In this document: one piece after another, positions 22,304-35,295 of the stretch | Numbering within the stretch: the stretch's first letter is position 1 | Layout: every line of letters starts with the position of its first letter | Source: Symbiodinium natans | Lineage: Eukaryota > Sar > Dinophyceae > Suessiales > Symbiodiniaceae | Length of the DNA stretch: 49,685 nt | NCBI GenBank assembly: GCA_905221605.1 | Contig: CAJNDS010000560.1 | Location: 64,001 to 113,685 of the forward strand | Reading direction: 5' to 3' | Notes under the pieces: model-generated | Told to the model about the DNA's origin: nothing | Database searches by the model: none | The model's input: only the letters and a program-made list of their open reading frames with translations | Program-made: the position numbers and the translations under genes

Positions 22304-24530
22304 GGCGTCCACGGGGGGGCACCCCAGGATGTGGCGAAAAGGAGTCGATTCGTAAGATATTTTAGTACAGAATTCGTATGGCGGAAACGACCCCATCATT
22401 TTTCAGTTTTGGGGCTCTAAATCATATTCCTAAATCATATTCCTAAATCATATACGTATATGATTTAGCGCCTAAACCGTGTACGTATATGATTTAGGAA
22501 TATGATTTAGCGAATACGATTTAGGAATATGATTTAGGAATACGATTCACGGCTAAATCCTCAACGAATAGGGTTTAGGAATACGCGAATATGATTTAGG
22601 AATATGATTTAGGCGTCCATGGGGGGCACCCCAGGATGTGGCGAACAGGAGTCGATTCATAAGATATTTTAGTACAGGATTCATATGGCGGAAATGACCC
22701 CATCATTTTTCAATTTTGGGGCTCTAAATCATATTCCTAAATCATATTCATAAATCATATACGTATATGATTTAGCGCCTAAACTGTATACGTATATGAT
22801 TTAGGAATATGATTTAGCGAATACGATTTAGGAAATGATTTAGGCGTCCATGGGGGGCACCCACAGGATGTGGCGAAAAGGAGTCGATTCGTAAGATATT
22901 TTAGTACAGAATTCGTATGGCGGAAACGACCCCATCATTTTTCAGTTTTGGGGCTCTAAATCATATTCCTAAATCATATTCCTACAATCATATACGTATA
23001 TGATTTAGCGCCTAAACCGTGTACGTATATGATTTAGGAATATGATTTAGCGAATACGATTTAGGAATATGATTTAGGAATACGATTCACGGCTAAATCC
23101 TCAACGGATAGGGTTTAGGAATACGCGAATATGATTTAGGAATATGATTTAGGCGTCCATGGGGGGCACCCCAGGATGTGGCGAACAGGAGTCGATTCAT
23201 AAGATATTTTAGTACAGGATTCATATGGCGGAAATGACCCCATCATTTTTCAATTTTGGGGCTCTAAATCATATTCCTAAATCATATTCATAAATCATAT
23301 ACGTATATGATTTAGCGCCTAAACTGTATACGTATATGATTTAGGAATATGATTTAGCGAATACGATTTAGGAAATGATTTAGGCGTCCATGGGGGGCAC
23401 CCACAGGATGTGGCGAAAAGGAGTCGATTCGTAAGATATTTTAGTACAGAATTCATATGGCGGAAATGACCCCCTCATTTTTCAGTTTTGGGGCTCTAAA
23501 TGATATTCCTAAATCATATTTCTAAATCATATACATGTATGATTTAGCGCCTAAACCGTATACGTATATGATTCAGGAATATGATTTAGCGAATACGATT
23601 TAGGAAATGATTTAGGCGTCCATGGGGGGCACCCACAGGATGTGGCGAAAAGGAGTCGATTCGTAAGATATTTTAGTACAGAATTCATATGGCGGAAATG
23701 ACCCCCTCATTTTTCAGTTTTGGGGCTCTAAATCATATTCCTAAATCATATTCCTAAATCATATACGTATATGATTTAGCGCCTAAACCGTATACGTATA
23801 TGATTTAGGAATATGATTTAGCGAATACGATTTCGGAATATGATTTAGGCGTTCATGGGGGGCACCCCAGGATGTGGCGGAAAGGAGTCGATTCATAAGA
23901 TATTTTAGTACAGAATTCATATGGCGGAAATGACCCCATCATTTTTCAGTTTCGGGGCTCTAAATCATATTCCTAAATCATATTTCTAAATCATATACGT
24001 ATATGATTTAGCGCCTAAACTGTATACGTATATGATTTAGGAATATGATTTAGCGAATACGATTTAGGAAATGATTTAGGCGTCCATGGGGGGCACCCAC
24101 AGGATGTGGCGAAAAGGAGTCGATTCGTAAGATATTTTAGTACAGAATTCATATGGCGGAAACGACCCTCTCATTTTTCAGTTTTGGGGCTCTAAATCAT
24201 ATTTCTAAATCATATACGTATATGATTTAGCGCCTAAACCGTATACGTATATGATTTAGGAATATGATTTAGCGAATACGATTTAGGAATATGATTTAGG
24301 CGTCCATGGGGGGCACCCCAGGATGTGGCGAAAAGGAGTCGATTCGTAAGATATTTTAGTACAGAATTCATATGGCGGAAATGACCCCCTCATTTTTCAG
24401 TTTTGGGGCTCTAAATCATATTCCTAAATCATATTCGTGTATTCCTAAACCCTATTCGTTTAGGATTTAGCCGTGAATCGTATTCCTAAATCATATCCCT
24501 AAATCGTATTCGCTAAATCATATTCCTAAA
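22304..24530 (+). repeat. Palindrome-bearing satellite array, copy 2 (9 monomers)
   Basis: Nine monomers start near 22304, 22612, 22843, 23152, 23383, 23615, 23847, 24078 and 24300, spaced 231 or 308 bp apart. The order of variant monomers follows copy 1 with two missing near the left end. Confidence 0.93.
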
Positions 24531-27500
24531 TCATCCCACAATCGAATATCTAAATCAACTACCGATGCGGGTTTTCATTAGGAATTTTAAACAATAAACA
24601 GTTTGCTGAAAAGTGAAAGGCTGAAGCAACGTGATTTTCTCACTGTCTGCAGCGCAGCACGGAAACGACCTAAATCTTAGGGTGGCAAAACCAACATATA
24701 GTTGAGCCGCAGAGCCAGGCATCTCTTCTTTGTTGCAAGCAACTGGGTAGAATATCGGAATACTCATTTTACCTGCAATGAGCAAACACTCATACACGTA
24801 TATCATTTATGACTGAATCATAGTCGCTCAACTGCATTCGCAGAACCATTGTCACTAAACCGTATTCGCTTAACAATTTTGTCTCAAGCATAAGCTTAAT
24901 TCCGATTCGCTAATATTCCTATTCGCTAAGTCCTATTCGCTAAACTGTATTTGCTAATTCCCATTTGCTAATTCCTATTCGCTAAATCCTATTCGCTAAT
25001 TCCTATTCGCTAATTCCTATTCGCTAATTCTTTAGGAATTCGGCCGGAAAGTGGTCGATTCGTAGGATGTTTTAGTACAGAATTCATATGGCGGAAATCT
25101 TAAATGAGAAAATGCTCATATACATATATCATTCATGATTGAACCAGAATCGTGAAGTTGCAGTCGCGGAACCATAGTCATTGCTCCGTGCTCGCTTATG
25201 TCTCAAACAGAAGCCGAATAATTCGATAAATCGTATTCCTGAGCCATACTCACTCAACCATATTCGTGAGAGCGTCTCATTATCTGATTTCAGGCCGAAA
25301 AATAGAAAGGCTCGCGCAGCAAGTTACCGACCTAAAACCTAGGCAGGCCTCAATTTTCTAAATCATATACATGTGTGATGTATTGCTAACTCATATTCCT
25401 AAGCCATTTACGTATATGACTTCGCAAATATTGTATATCGCACGAACATATAGTGTAAGAATAAGATTTAACGCAAATCACATATGAACACGCTTTTGTC
25501 CGACAGCGCAGCGAAGAAGTAACCTTCAACCTAAAGCGATGGCCAATGCCTCAAAGGATTATAATCTCAACCAACTGCCGATGCGTTTTTTTTTCGGAAG
25601 CTTCTTCACCTTTGCAAAAGTAGACCGGCTAGCGCAGCCAGGTACCGACCTAAAACCTAGGCGCCCCTCAATTTTGGAAACCATATACGCTAAATCATAC
25701 ACGTATATGATTAAGTGTTGATTAGTATTCCGAAGCCACCCGCGTAGCTGATTTGGCAAACATTGTTTAGCGAACATCGTTCAATAATATGATGTATCGC
25801 TAAATCACCCACATACATACATACATGGTTTTGTCCGACAGCGCAGCGAGGAAGCAACCTTCGACCTAAGTTGACGGCCCAACGCCCACAATCGAATATC
25901 TAAATCAACTACCGATGCGGGTTTTCATTAGGAATCTTAAACAATAAACAATTTGCTGAAAAGTGAAAGGCTGAAGCAACGTGATTTTCACACTGTCTGC
26001 AGCGCAGCGCGGAAACGACCTAAATCTTAGGGTGGCTAAACCAACATATAGTTGAGCCGCAGAGCCAGGCATCTCTTCGTTTGTTGCAAGCAACTGGGTA
26101 GAATATCGGAATACTCATTTTACCTGCAATGAGCAAACACTCATATACGTATATCATTTATGACTGAATCATAGTCGCTCAACTGCATTCGCAGAACCAT
26201 TGTCACTAAACCGTATTCGCTTAACAATTTTGTCTCAAGCATAAGCTGAACACTTCGACAAATCGTCCTGAGCCATACTCGCTTAACCGTATCCGTGAAA
26301 GCATCTCATTATCTGATTTCGGGCTGAAAAATAGAAAGGCTGGCGCAGCGAGGTACCGACCTAAAACCTAGGCAGGCCTCAGTTTCCTAAACCATATACA
26401 CTAAATCATATACGTATGTGACGTACACTCTACCCGAGAAATTGAACATGGGCTTGGCGTTTGGAGGAGAACGAGAAAGAGACAAAGAGTAAGAAAGAAG
26501 ACAAAACAATAAATAGAAACAACAAGTAGAGAGAGCTACAAAGAGAAAATGCCTCGATCAAATATTTAAATACATTACCGATACGATTTTATTCTTAATT
26601 CACAGAATAGAAAGGGCTAGCGCAGCCAGGTACTGACCTAAAACCTAAACGCTGGCCAGTTTTTGAAACCATATACACTACATCGTACACGTAGGTGAGT
26701 TAGCGTTACATTAGATTTCGAAGCCATTTACATGCATGACTTCGCAAATATTGTTTAGCGAAGATGGTCTAGGAATTTTACGCTACATGACGACTTCACA
26801 TGATTTCGTCCGCCAACGCAGCGAGGAAGCAACCTAAACCCAAAAGCGATGGCCCAAGCAATGCTCCCGGAATAGAAAGGCTAGCGCAGCCAGGTACTGA
26901 CCTAAAACCTAAACACTGGTCAGCTTTTGAAACCATATATACACTACATCGTATACGTAGGTGATTTAGCGTTAAACTTTATTGCGGAGCCATCTGCAAA
27001 TATTGTTTAGCGAAGATGGTCTAGGAATATGTTTTAATGATAAATCACCTACTGACATGGTTTCGTCCGAGCAAATATATTATTAAATTTGCTTTACGAG
27101 TTTACAAATTTTCATGAAACTAGCCCTCGATGAGAACCATGAACCATGTCTAATTATTATAGGAACCTTCTCCAACTTAGAAAACAAAGACAAGCATCTA
27201 GGCACAAGGTCGTAACGCTCAATCTACGTAAATGTGAAAGGCTCAATCAACGTAATTTAAAACAGTGTCTGTAGCGCAACGATTTTTACCTCAATCGAAT
27301 ATCTATCTAAATCAACGTAGTAAAACCTAGCGTGTCTTCATTTATTGCAAATATTTGGATAGAAAACCGCAAGATTCAATTTGCCTTCTTTGTGAACAGA
27401 CCCATAACTATGAACAAGTTCAAGTATTTTTTTCTCAATATTATTCTGGTCGCTCACACTCTACCCAAAGAATTAAACATGGGTTTGGCATGAGAAGAGG

Positions 27501-28080
27501 AAAAGATAAAGAAACAAGACAAAACAACAATTAGAAACAATAAAACAAGAGAGCTAAAAAATATAGAAGAAGGAAAACCAAGACAGTTTCCTAAAAAAGA
27601 GTTTAGGAAACCAAACCCTAAAAGGCGGAGCTGGTTAAGGGTGGGAGCCGCCCTTTATGGGCGCGGGTGGCAACGAAATTTAAAACAGTGTCTGCAGCGC
27701 AACGATTTTTACCTCAATCGAATATCTATCTAAATCAACATAGTAAAACCTAGCGTGTCTTCATTTATTGCAAGTATTTGGATAGAAAACCGCAAGATTC
27801 AATTTGCCTTCTTTGTGAACAGACCCATAACTATGAACAAGTTCAAGTATTTTTTTTCTCCAATATTATTCTGGTCGCTCACACTCTACCCAAAGAATTA
27901 AACATGGGTTTGGCACGAGAAGAGGAAAAGATGAAGAAACAAGACAAAACAACAATTAGAAACAATAAAAAAGAGAGCTAAAAAAATATAGAAGAAGGAA
28001 AACCAAGATAGTTTCCTAAAAAAGAGTTTAGGAAACTAAACCCTAAAAGGCGGAGCTGGTTAAGGGTGGGAGCCGCCCTT
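24531..28080 (+). repeat. Dispersed monomers and 420-bp module, copy 2
   Basis: Counterpart of 17961-21510, offset by 6578 bp. The TATTCGCTAATTCC run is at about 24918-25033, and the two AT-rich modules lie at about 27247-28080. Confidence 0.85.
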
Positions 28081-28223
28081 TATGGGCGCGGGTGGGCAAA
28101 GGAAAATGGCGCGGCCGACACAAGGCCCCATTCTCAAGAGCTCTCACGTGTATTCCGAGGCCGAAACAATTCGTATCGACATTGCATGCCCAGGCGGCGA
28201 AAAAACTATTGCTGTCCCTCTCG

Positions 28224-28553
28224 CAAACCCTAAACCCTAAACCCTAAACCCTAAACCCTAAACCCTAAACCCTAAACCCTAAACCCTAACCCTACACCCT
28301 AAACCCTACCCCTACACCCTACACCCTACCCTACACCCTACAACCCTACACCCTACACCCCTAAACCCTAAACCCTAAACCTAACCCTAACCCTAAACCC
28401 TAAACCCTGAACCCTAACCTAAACCCTAAACCCTAAACCCTAAACCCTAAACCCTAAACCCTAAACCCTAAACCCTAAACCCTAAACCCTAAACCCTAAA
28501 TCCTAAACCCTAAACCCTAAACCCTAAACCCTAAACCCTAAACCCTAAACCCA
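28224..28553 (-). repeat. Telomeric tract bounding duplicated unit 2 on the right
   Basis: CCCTAAA repeats with an internal patch of CCCTACA and CCCTA variants at 28290-28360. It is longer than the tract between the two units. Confidence 0.95.
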
Positions 28554-29565
28554 ACAAAAAGCCCATGGTCTCAGCCTAGTGGAAGGCGACCTCCTGCGTC
28601 GGCAGCCGTCGCTACGTGGCCCCCGAGGTCTGACGGTGAGCCATATTGAGGGTTTCCGAAATTAGGGTGTAGGGTTTAGAGTTTAGGGTTTAGGGTTTAG
28701 GTCGTTAGGTCTTTAGGTCTTTAGGGTTTCGGGCTTTAGGGTTCATAGGGTGTAGGGTTTCGGGTTGAAATAGGGGAATTATAGTACTTGGGGGTATATT
28801 AGGGGTACCCCGGACCCCTAGTTTGGGAAACCCCGACAATGCACTTGTCACGGGGTGGCGCGGGTGCAAGGTTGAGATTGTACAGCGGTTTAGGTTGCAA
28901 GGTTGAGGGCTTAGGGAGTTTTAGGGAGTTTAGGGGATGTGATTTCGGGGTTCAGGGTTTACCCCTAAACCCGGGAAGGGGCGCCAAGGGCATTTTGATC
29001 TGCATAGAGATGGGTTGTTTTGTTGGGGTGCCAGAGAGCCCTTCTGCCTCGTGAGTTGCCCGTCATCGTTGTCACAGGTTCTTCGTCGCGGCCACGGGTA
29101 CGACAAAGCTGTCGAGCCTTGGCAATACTTACTAGGTAGGCCCTTGGGACATTTTATATTTCCCTTGTTTGGGTTTAAGAGGATCATATTCAGGAATATG
29201 TTTCAGAGGGCTTTAGGGGCCAACCTAGCTTAAGACTTGTTGGAGGTCATGCTTGCTGGTGTCACAGGGCTTCGAGCTTGATAGGCACCTCGTTGCGATT
29301 GTTTAGGGGGCTGGCCGGCACAAACGCGAGTGATTGCATGTAGTTGCAAGCGGCAGGCTTTAAGACATGCAGGTGGTACATTCTGTACTTTTTGATATGT
29401 ATGTACACATATATAACTTGTACATTAATCATATTGTAGCTTAAAGAAGCATGGTCGGACTGTACATACCGACCCAGTCTACTGGCGGAATATACAATTT
29501 TCTCCTACCCTGGACCAGCAGACTACCCCGCACCCTGCAAATCACCTCTGTCTTTTATGGACTCT
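28554..29565. other. Non-genic stretch with a possible small exon
   Basis: Short TTTAGGG runs lie at 28675-28770. A segment at about 29081-29132 reads VLRRGHGYDKAVEPWQYLL between CACAG and CTAGGTAGG, which could be splice borders, but no gene can be built around it. The following ~100 bp (TAGGTAGGCCCTTGGGACAT) recur with changes at 29858-29960. Confidence 0.35.
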
Positions 29566-29640
29566 CAACCCTAAACCCTAAACCCTAAACCCTAAACCCT
29601 AAACCCTAGACCCTAAACCCTAGACCCTAAACCCTAAACT
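29566..29640 (-). repeat. Interstitial telomeric tract (CCCTAAA/CCCTAGA)n
   Basis: About ten units, two of them CCCTAGA. Confidence 0.92.
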
Positions 29641-29857
29641 TTTCCCCTGTGGTCTATGGATGTCCATGGGTGGCTTCCCTGGCCTGGGCCATGCCAACTA
29701 AGCCATTTGACCAGACTCGTGTAGCCCTGAGCTCAAACCCGAACCTCCTGAATCACTTAGGGTTTCGGGTTTCGGGTTTGGGGTTTAGGGTTTAGGGTCT
29801 AGGGATACCCTAACCCTTTGAAGCATTTAGGGTTTAGCCAGGGCTCCAAAGACTCTT

Positions 29858-29960
29858 GCTAGGTAGGCCCTTGGGACATTGTAGATTTTTCCTCATACTC
29901 GGTTTGAGATGATCATACTCAGGAATAGTTTTCAGAGGGTTTTACGGGCCATCCAAGCCA
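29858..29960 (+). repeat. Diverged copy of 29131-29230
   Basis: Shares CTAGGTAGGCCCTTGGGACA, GGATCATA/GATCATAC-TCAGGAATA and TTTCAGAGGG in order with the stretch at 29131. Confidence 0.75.
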
Positions 29961-31679
29961 ACCACCCGAATCATATAGGGCTTCCCCAAAGCTCCAAAGA
30001 CTCTTATTTTTAACGTTTTTTTGGGCCCAAAGGCCTTGTTGCTAAAGGTTTGTAGCCTATGTTGAGCCTCAGGGTTCGGGGTTAAGGCTTTCAAGGTTCA
30101 GAGGTTTTTGGGTTTATTCAGGGTTCCGTAGCATAAGTAACGGTGATTCTCGTTCATGCATGTGGCTTGTTCCTGAGCAACAGCTGGTTTAATGGCCTCT
30201 GAGTGAAATCTTGGCCGAGGAATTTGGTGTATTCGGGTCAGAATCGCTAGCTGTAGTATGCACCTATTGTAAGCTGAAATCGCACGACTTCTATGCACAA
30301 CAGCCAGACGCCCACAAACCCTGCCAAATACCCGTACCGTTTGTTACGGAATAGACCCGAACTTATATTATGGGTCCCTATATTAATTAAGGTCTATTTC
30401 TTACTTCAGGGGTACTGGGCTCTTTGGGTAGTTCAGCTTCACTCCCACTCAAAAGGACCTTTGGGGCCTTGGCGTCTTGACGTTCGTCCTCCTCAGCGGG
30501 CGCTTTCCTACTGAGCACGCCCGGTGGAATCTGGTTCAGGGTTTTTAGGCCTGAGGTCGAATAGAGTCGTGGTCAACCCTTTCCGGCTTAGGGTTTAGGA
30601 TTTATGGTTTAGGGTTCAAGGTTGAAACCCGTTGCAAGTGCGGCAGTTTGTATTGTGGCTGCTAACCTTATGCCCAAGTTCTGACTACGAACCCTTGCCC
30701 CTGTAGTTTCGAATATCCCTCGGGCCGTGCAGTGTAGTTCGTGAAGGGGAACGACAAGGTTTAGGGTGTGGGGTTGCGGTTTGAAGAATAGTGCCAACAA
30801 CCTTGAAATTCTGTAAGATTCTTTCAGGAGAGCCAGAGCTAACAAACTCTACAGTTTCATATTGGCTGAAGGTTAAAGGTATCGACAGAGACTGGAAATT
30901 CCCCCCCCCCCTCTCCCAGGACCAACATCATGGCTCCGCATGTAGATGCGCAGACATCACTTATGTGTATATACGCATCCCTAAACCCCAACCAGTAAAC
31001 CCTATTTAAACCCTAAACCTTAAATCCTAAACCCTAAATCGAATCAGAGTGTGTTGCACATCCTGCAAGCCAACAGAGCAACATCGAAAACTTCATCACT
31101 CAGCTTCAACAGAGCAGCTTGAACAGCCAGGAACGTCGTGACAGAGTCCCAGGAAAACTTGGAGCAGGCCCTGGTCCGATTGGGTTTAGGGTTTAGGATG
31201 TAGGGTTTGGGGTTTAGGGAGTTCAAGGATTTGGGGGGTTAACGATACTGGGTTTCGCACTCTCATCTTACTGCACTGCAATGCTTAGCCAGGAACGGGG
31301 GGGGGGGGGAATCACTCCCGAAGTCTTGCTTGCTTTTCTTACAACCTAGCATCGGTTTAGGGTTTAGGGTTTAGGGTTTAGGGTCTAGGGTCTGGGGTTT
31401 AGGGCCTGAGTTTAGGGTTTAGGCTTTACAGTCTAGGGTGTACACATAGCAAGTTGACTTCAATCTGGGAGTCTTGCAAGGCCCCGCCAGCAAACGCGAG
31501 TTCCAACCGTACTTTGTTTACCGTGTTCTTGCCTGTTTTAGGGTTTAGGGTTTAGGGTTGTCATACCAGAAATTTCCATCGTAGAGCTTCTTGGTCCAAG
31601 GTAGGGTTTGGGGCTTTGGGAGCGCAGGGCCCGGCATGACAAAGTGCGCAGCATTACAGTTGAAATTCCGAACAACGGT
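29961..31679. other. Non-genic stretch with scattered telomere-like runs
   Basis: Short TTTAGGG runs lie at about 31183-31217, 31354-31395 and 31535-31558. Open frames of 60-78 codons overlap on both strands without a domain. No gene is supported. Confidence 0.4.
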
Positions 31680-32138
31680 TCAAACCCTAAAACCCTTTAA
31701 CCCTAAAACCCTAAAACCTTAAAACCCTAAAACCCTAAAACCCGCAAACCCTAAAACCCTAAAACCCTGAGACCCTGAGTTCCTAAGACCCTAAGACCCT
31801 AAACCCTACAAACCCTACAAACCCTACAAACCCTATAAACCCTGTAAACCCTAATCCCTAAAACGCTAAAACCCCTAACACCCTAACACCCCTCAGAAAG
31901 CCCCGAAAACCCTAAACCCTAATCCCTAAAACTCCAACACCCTAGCACCCTACACCCTCTAATACCCTAACACCTTAAACCCTGTAACACCCTCACACCC
32001 CTCAGAAAGCCTATCACCCCAAACCCTAAACTCTGCAAACCCTAAACCCTAAACCCTAAACCCTAAACCCTAAACCCCAAACCCTAAACCCTAAACCCTA
32101 AACCCTAAACCCTAAACCCTAAACCCTAAACCCTAAAG
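31680..32138 (-). repeat. Long degraded then intact telomeric tract
   Basis: The left half contains AAAACCCT, CCCTACAAA, CCCTAACAC and other variants; the right half (32038-32138) is nearly pure CCCTAAA. The gradient suggests an old tract with a younger, re-amplified part. Confidence 0.93.
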
Positions 32139-32329
32139 TCTTGGCTGAGGGCTCGCTACCAACACTTGAGAGCCCGAAGCCGTCCGAGCTTCGCGAGCGA
32201 CCTGAGAGCACTGAACGTGCAGCCCAGGTAAAGCTGGGGCTGCTGGACGCTCCAAGGCAAGGTAAGGCCCACACTGGCCGTCAAGGCGGTCGAGCCTTTG
32301 AGTGTCAAAGGTAAAGACCCTAAACCCAA

Positions 32330-32475
32330 GACCTTTTGCTGGTGCAACCTGGCCCCCCCCCAAGGACCGTTGCTGGTGCAACCTGCCCCCCCCCCAAGGA
32401 CCGTTGCTCGTGCAACCTGGGCCCCCACCAAGGACTTGCTGGTGCAACCCGGGCCCCCCTCAAGGACCGTTGCCA
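32330..32475 (+). repeat. 34-bp minisatellite, four copies
   Basis: Four tandem copies of a unit built from TTGCTGGTGCAACCTG, a run of C and CAAGGACCG, with small changes. Confidence 0.88.
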
Positions 32476-32760
32476 GGCTCAGACCGCCCTCTGAGCCTTT
32501 TTCAAACCATTTCTTGGCTTGCTTCTCCCCTTTCGAGCCTTTTGCCTTTTAGGCTCCCCAGACCATTTTTGAGCCTTTTTGGGCTCCTCCTGAGACCATT
32601 CTTGAGCCTTTTCTGGGCTCCTTCCGAACCATTTCTGGGTTTTTTTGGCTCCTCCCGGACCATTTCTGAGTTTTTTCTTTGAGCTTCTCCCAGGCTATTT
32701 TCTGAGCCTTTCTATGCTTCTCCCAGGCCAGATTTTTTGAACTTTTGGGCTCTCCATTTC
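32476..32760 (+). repeat. Degenerate ~33-bp minisatellite
   Basis: About nine units of a TGAGCCTTTTTGGGCTCC-TCC-ACCATTTC type, strongly diverged at the right end. Open frames across it on both strands come from its period of about 33 bp. Confidence 0.8.
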
Positions 32761-32934
32761 TTTTGTGTTCACAACAAAGCTTCTCCAAGCCCCCCAATGA
32801 GGGGGACCCCAGGATTGGCCTGGACCCACAATGAAAATGCGAATCTTTAGTACTGAAATCGCTGGTTCTGGGAGGTTCCCGGAAGCCCTAGCAGGCCCTC
32901 ACAAAGGCTTGCGGTAACCTCCAGAGGCATGGGA

Positions 32935-33520
32935 GGCGAGAGTCGTATCGGGACGCTGGCCCGGTCGAGGGGCAGCGCTACCCCTTCGGAAACCCAAACC
33001 AATCAGCCACCCCCACGACCTTTTCACAGCCTAGTCTTGGTCAAGGGAGAGTCGTATCGGGACGCTGGCCAGATCGAGGGGCAGCGCTAACCCCAACTGC
33101 TTTGTGTCGATGGTTTCCGTGCTGGCAAGGGATGCCAAACGCCTTCAAAGAAGTCGAAGGGCAACGGTACCCCTACGGTAACCCAAACCATTGGGCCACC
33201 CTCACGACCTTCTCACAGCCTAGTCTCGGTAGGGAGAGTCGTATCGGGACGCTGGCCCGGTCGAGGGGCAGCGCTACCCCTTCGGTAACCCAAACTGCTT
33301 TGTGTCGATGGTTTCCGTGCTGGCAAACGAGGGTCGCAGACAAGGGATGCCAAACGCCCTCAAAGAAGCACGTCGGGACGCTGGCCCGGGAGCAACGGTA
33401 CCCCTACGGTAACCCAAACCAATCTGTGAGATACATGCCGGACGCCTTCCGTGAAGGCAGATGAGGGATGCCAAACGCCTTCAAACAAGCCCGTCCCGAC
33501 TTTGATGATGAAGGCTATCC
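32935..33520 (+). repeat. Complex minisatellite with ~110-190 bp units
   Basis: GAGTCGTATCGGGACGCTGG recurs at about 32940, 33051 and 33237, with a partial copy near 33370. It alternates with GGCAGCGCTACCCCT-TCGGTAACCC and TGTGTCGATGGTTTCCGTGC segments. Unit order is shuffled between copies. Confidence 0.85.
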
Positions 33521-33815
33521 CCCCGACCTTTCACAGCCTAGGGGCAGCGTTTTCCACAACTTCACCTCTTTGCAGCCTTGCCCCCGCGAGGCTCAGATCG
33601 GGACGGTGCAGAAACAGCGTGCGCAGGGACACAGCATGCCCCCGCTACAAAAAGCAAAAACAAGACTTTAGGAACTAAACCCTAAAATAGATATGCCGGG
33701 TGGCTTGGGGTGGGCTTACCGCCACGCGATGTTGTGAGCGACCCGGGCAGAGGGGCCGGTTACAAAAAAAATAAGGTGAGGCCCCGAAGCCTAGCGAGCA
33801 ACCCAGAACGTGACA

Positions 33816-33893
33816 CACCCTAAACCCTAAACCCTAAACCCTAAACCCTAAACCCTACACCCTACACCCTACACCCTACAAACCCTAAACCCT
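33816..33893 (-). repeat. Interstitial telomeric tract (CCCTAAA/CCCTACA)n
   Basis: CCCTAAA units, then CCCTACA variants. Confidence 0.93.
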
Positions 33894-33945
33894 CTGAAGC
33901 CAGCAGAGGCCGGCCTTTGTGGCTTTGTGTGTTCCGGGTTTCGAG

Positions 33946-34031
33946 GGTTTAGGGTTTAGGGTTTAGGGTCTAGGGTTTAGGGTTTAGGGTTTAGGGTTTA
34001 GGGTTTAGGGTTAGGGTCTAGGGTCTAGGGT
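33946..34031 (+). repeat. Interstitial telomeric tract (TTTAGGG)n, opposite orientation
   Basis: G-strand units with TCTAGGG variants, only 50 bp from a C-strand tract. The two tracts point toward each other. A further short TTTAGGG run lies at 34124-34165. Confidence 0.92.
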
Positions 34032-34424
34032 TTGGCTCTGCAGCCTCAGACGGCGTGGGGGTTGGGAGAAACGTGTCCACAATCGGGCCATGGCTGCCCT
34101 TCGCATGTAGCGAAGCCGAGCGTAGGGTTTAGGGTTTGGGGTTTAGGGTTTAGGGTTTAGGGTTCAATCCAAATCCCTAAGGTGGGGATTTTGGAATTTT
34201 GTTTTAAGGTTTAGGGCATGCAGCGGTTTTATGGCTTCCTTTTCAGGGTTTGCAAGGTTTCGGATTGCTTCCGGCACCTACATTCGGCCAGAAGATACCT
34301 TTTTTTGTTTGCGCGGTTTCTCTAAACGACTGCTGCACTTGAGCCTTTGGCAGTTTGGGAGCTACCTTTGGCTAGAGTATACACGACTGGCTGGGACCGA
34401 AAAGAAGTCCAGGTCTTCAACTGA

Positions 34425-34555
34425 CCCCCCTCCCCCCCTTCCTGCCCCCCCCCCACCCCCCCCTCTCCCCCCCCCTCTCCCCCCCCCCCCCCCCCGCCCC
34501 TCCCCCCACCCCCTCCCCCCCCCCTACCCCCCCCCTCCCCCTCCCCCTCCCTCAA
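34425..34555. repeat. C-rich tract
   Basis: C runs with T or A interruptions. It creates a spurious Pro-rich C-terminus in one frame and Gly-rich frames on the other strand. Confidence 0.92.
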
Positions 34556-35140
34556 GCTAGGACCCCCAAATTCATGCAAAACCCTTAAATCTTTCTAAGC
34601 TCCCTACAGCCTAAGGCGGCCCACAGGCAAATCCACTGCCGGTGCTGCTGGGGCAGTCGGGCGCGAAGGAGGTGCACTGGACTGACAGGATATGATGGGA
34701 TTGGGGAAACGGGGAGAGGATCCATACTACCGCTGTTTGTTTCGATCCTGCCGTGCCGTTTATTGGCATGACCCCTCGTGACAAATAGGCTCTTCCGAAT
34801 CTGAGTGGAAGCAGTCAGTGTGCACACATGCCACGGGAGGCAGGGGACAGCCGCTGGAGCTGCTTGGCTGAAGTCAGATCAGAGCGAAGCATAGACCACA
34901 GATGGGAACTGGCGGGAGCCTATGCGAGATAGCTCGACTTTAGGACTGTTCGTTGTGTGTGGGGGGGGAGGTGACGTCAGGGCTCTGCGGGACGTACATG
35001 CACCAAATCTGAAGCCAGTTTTCCGTGCAGCCTTTTCCGGTGAAGCAACTCCTTGAAGTCCGCGCGAACACTCCGGACAGCAGGATATGGATGCGTGGGA
35101 GATATTTGCTGATACATGTCAGAAGCTTGTTTTGGAGTTT
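34556..35140. other. Non-genic spacer
   Basis: Mixed-composition sequence without telomere words. No gene is supported. Confidence 0.35.
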
Positions 35141-35144
35141 CTCG

Positions 35145-35177
<33 letters not shown>

Positions 35178-35183
35178 GCGCAC

Positions 35184-35218
<35 letters not shown>

Positions 35219-35295
35219 TGGGTGCGTGGGTGGGTGGGTGGGTGGGTGGGTGGGTGGGTGGGTGGGGGTGTGTGTGTGTGTGTGTGTGTGTGTGG
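35141..35295 (+). repeat. Compound microsatellite (TGCG)n-(TGGG)n-(TG)n
   Basis: Pure TGCG units, a short GCGCGCAC interruption, more TGCG, then TGGG and finally TG. Frames of 100 or more codons that cross it (Val-Arg-Ala-Cys repeats) are artefacts. Confidence 0.97.

Larger units (their letters stand above)
21707..28223 (+). repeat. Subtelomeric unit, copy 2 (~6.5 kb)
   Basis: Near-identical tandem copy of 14578-21646. It differs by isolated substitutions (for example ATACGTGTGTGA versus ATACATGTGTGA) and by the loss of about 551 bp from the monomer array. The high identity indicates a recent duplication or ongoing gene conversion. Confidence 0.93.

Noticed and set aside
32298-32682. Overlapping 84- and 126-codon ORFs
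   Set aside because: They run across 33- and 34-bp minisatellites whose period keeps frames open; no non-repetitive coding part.
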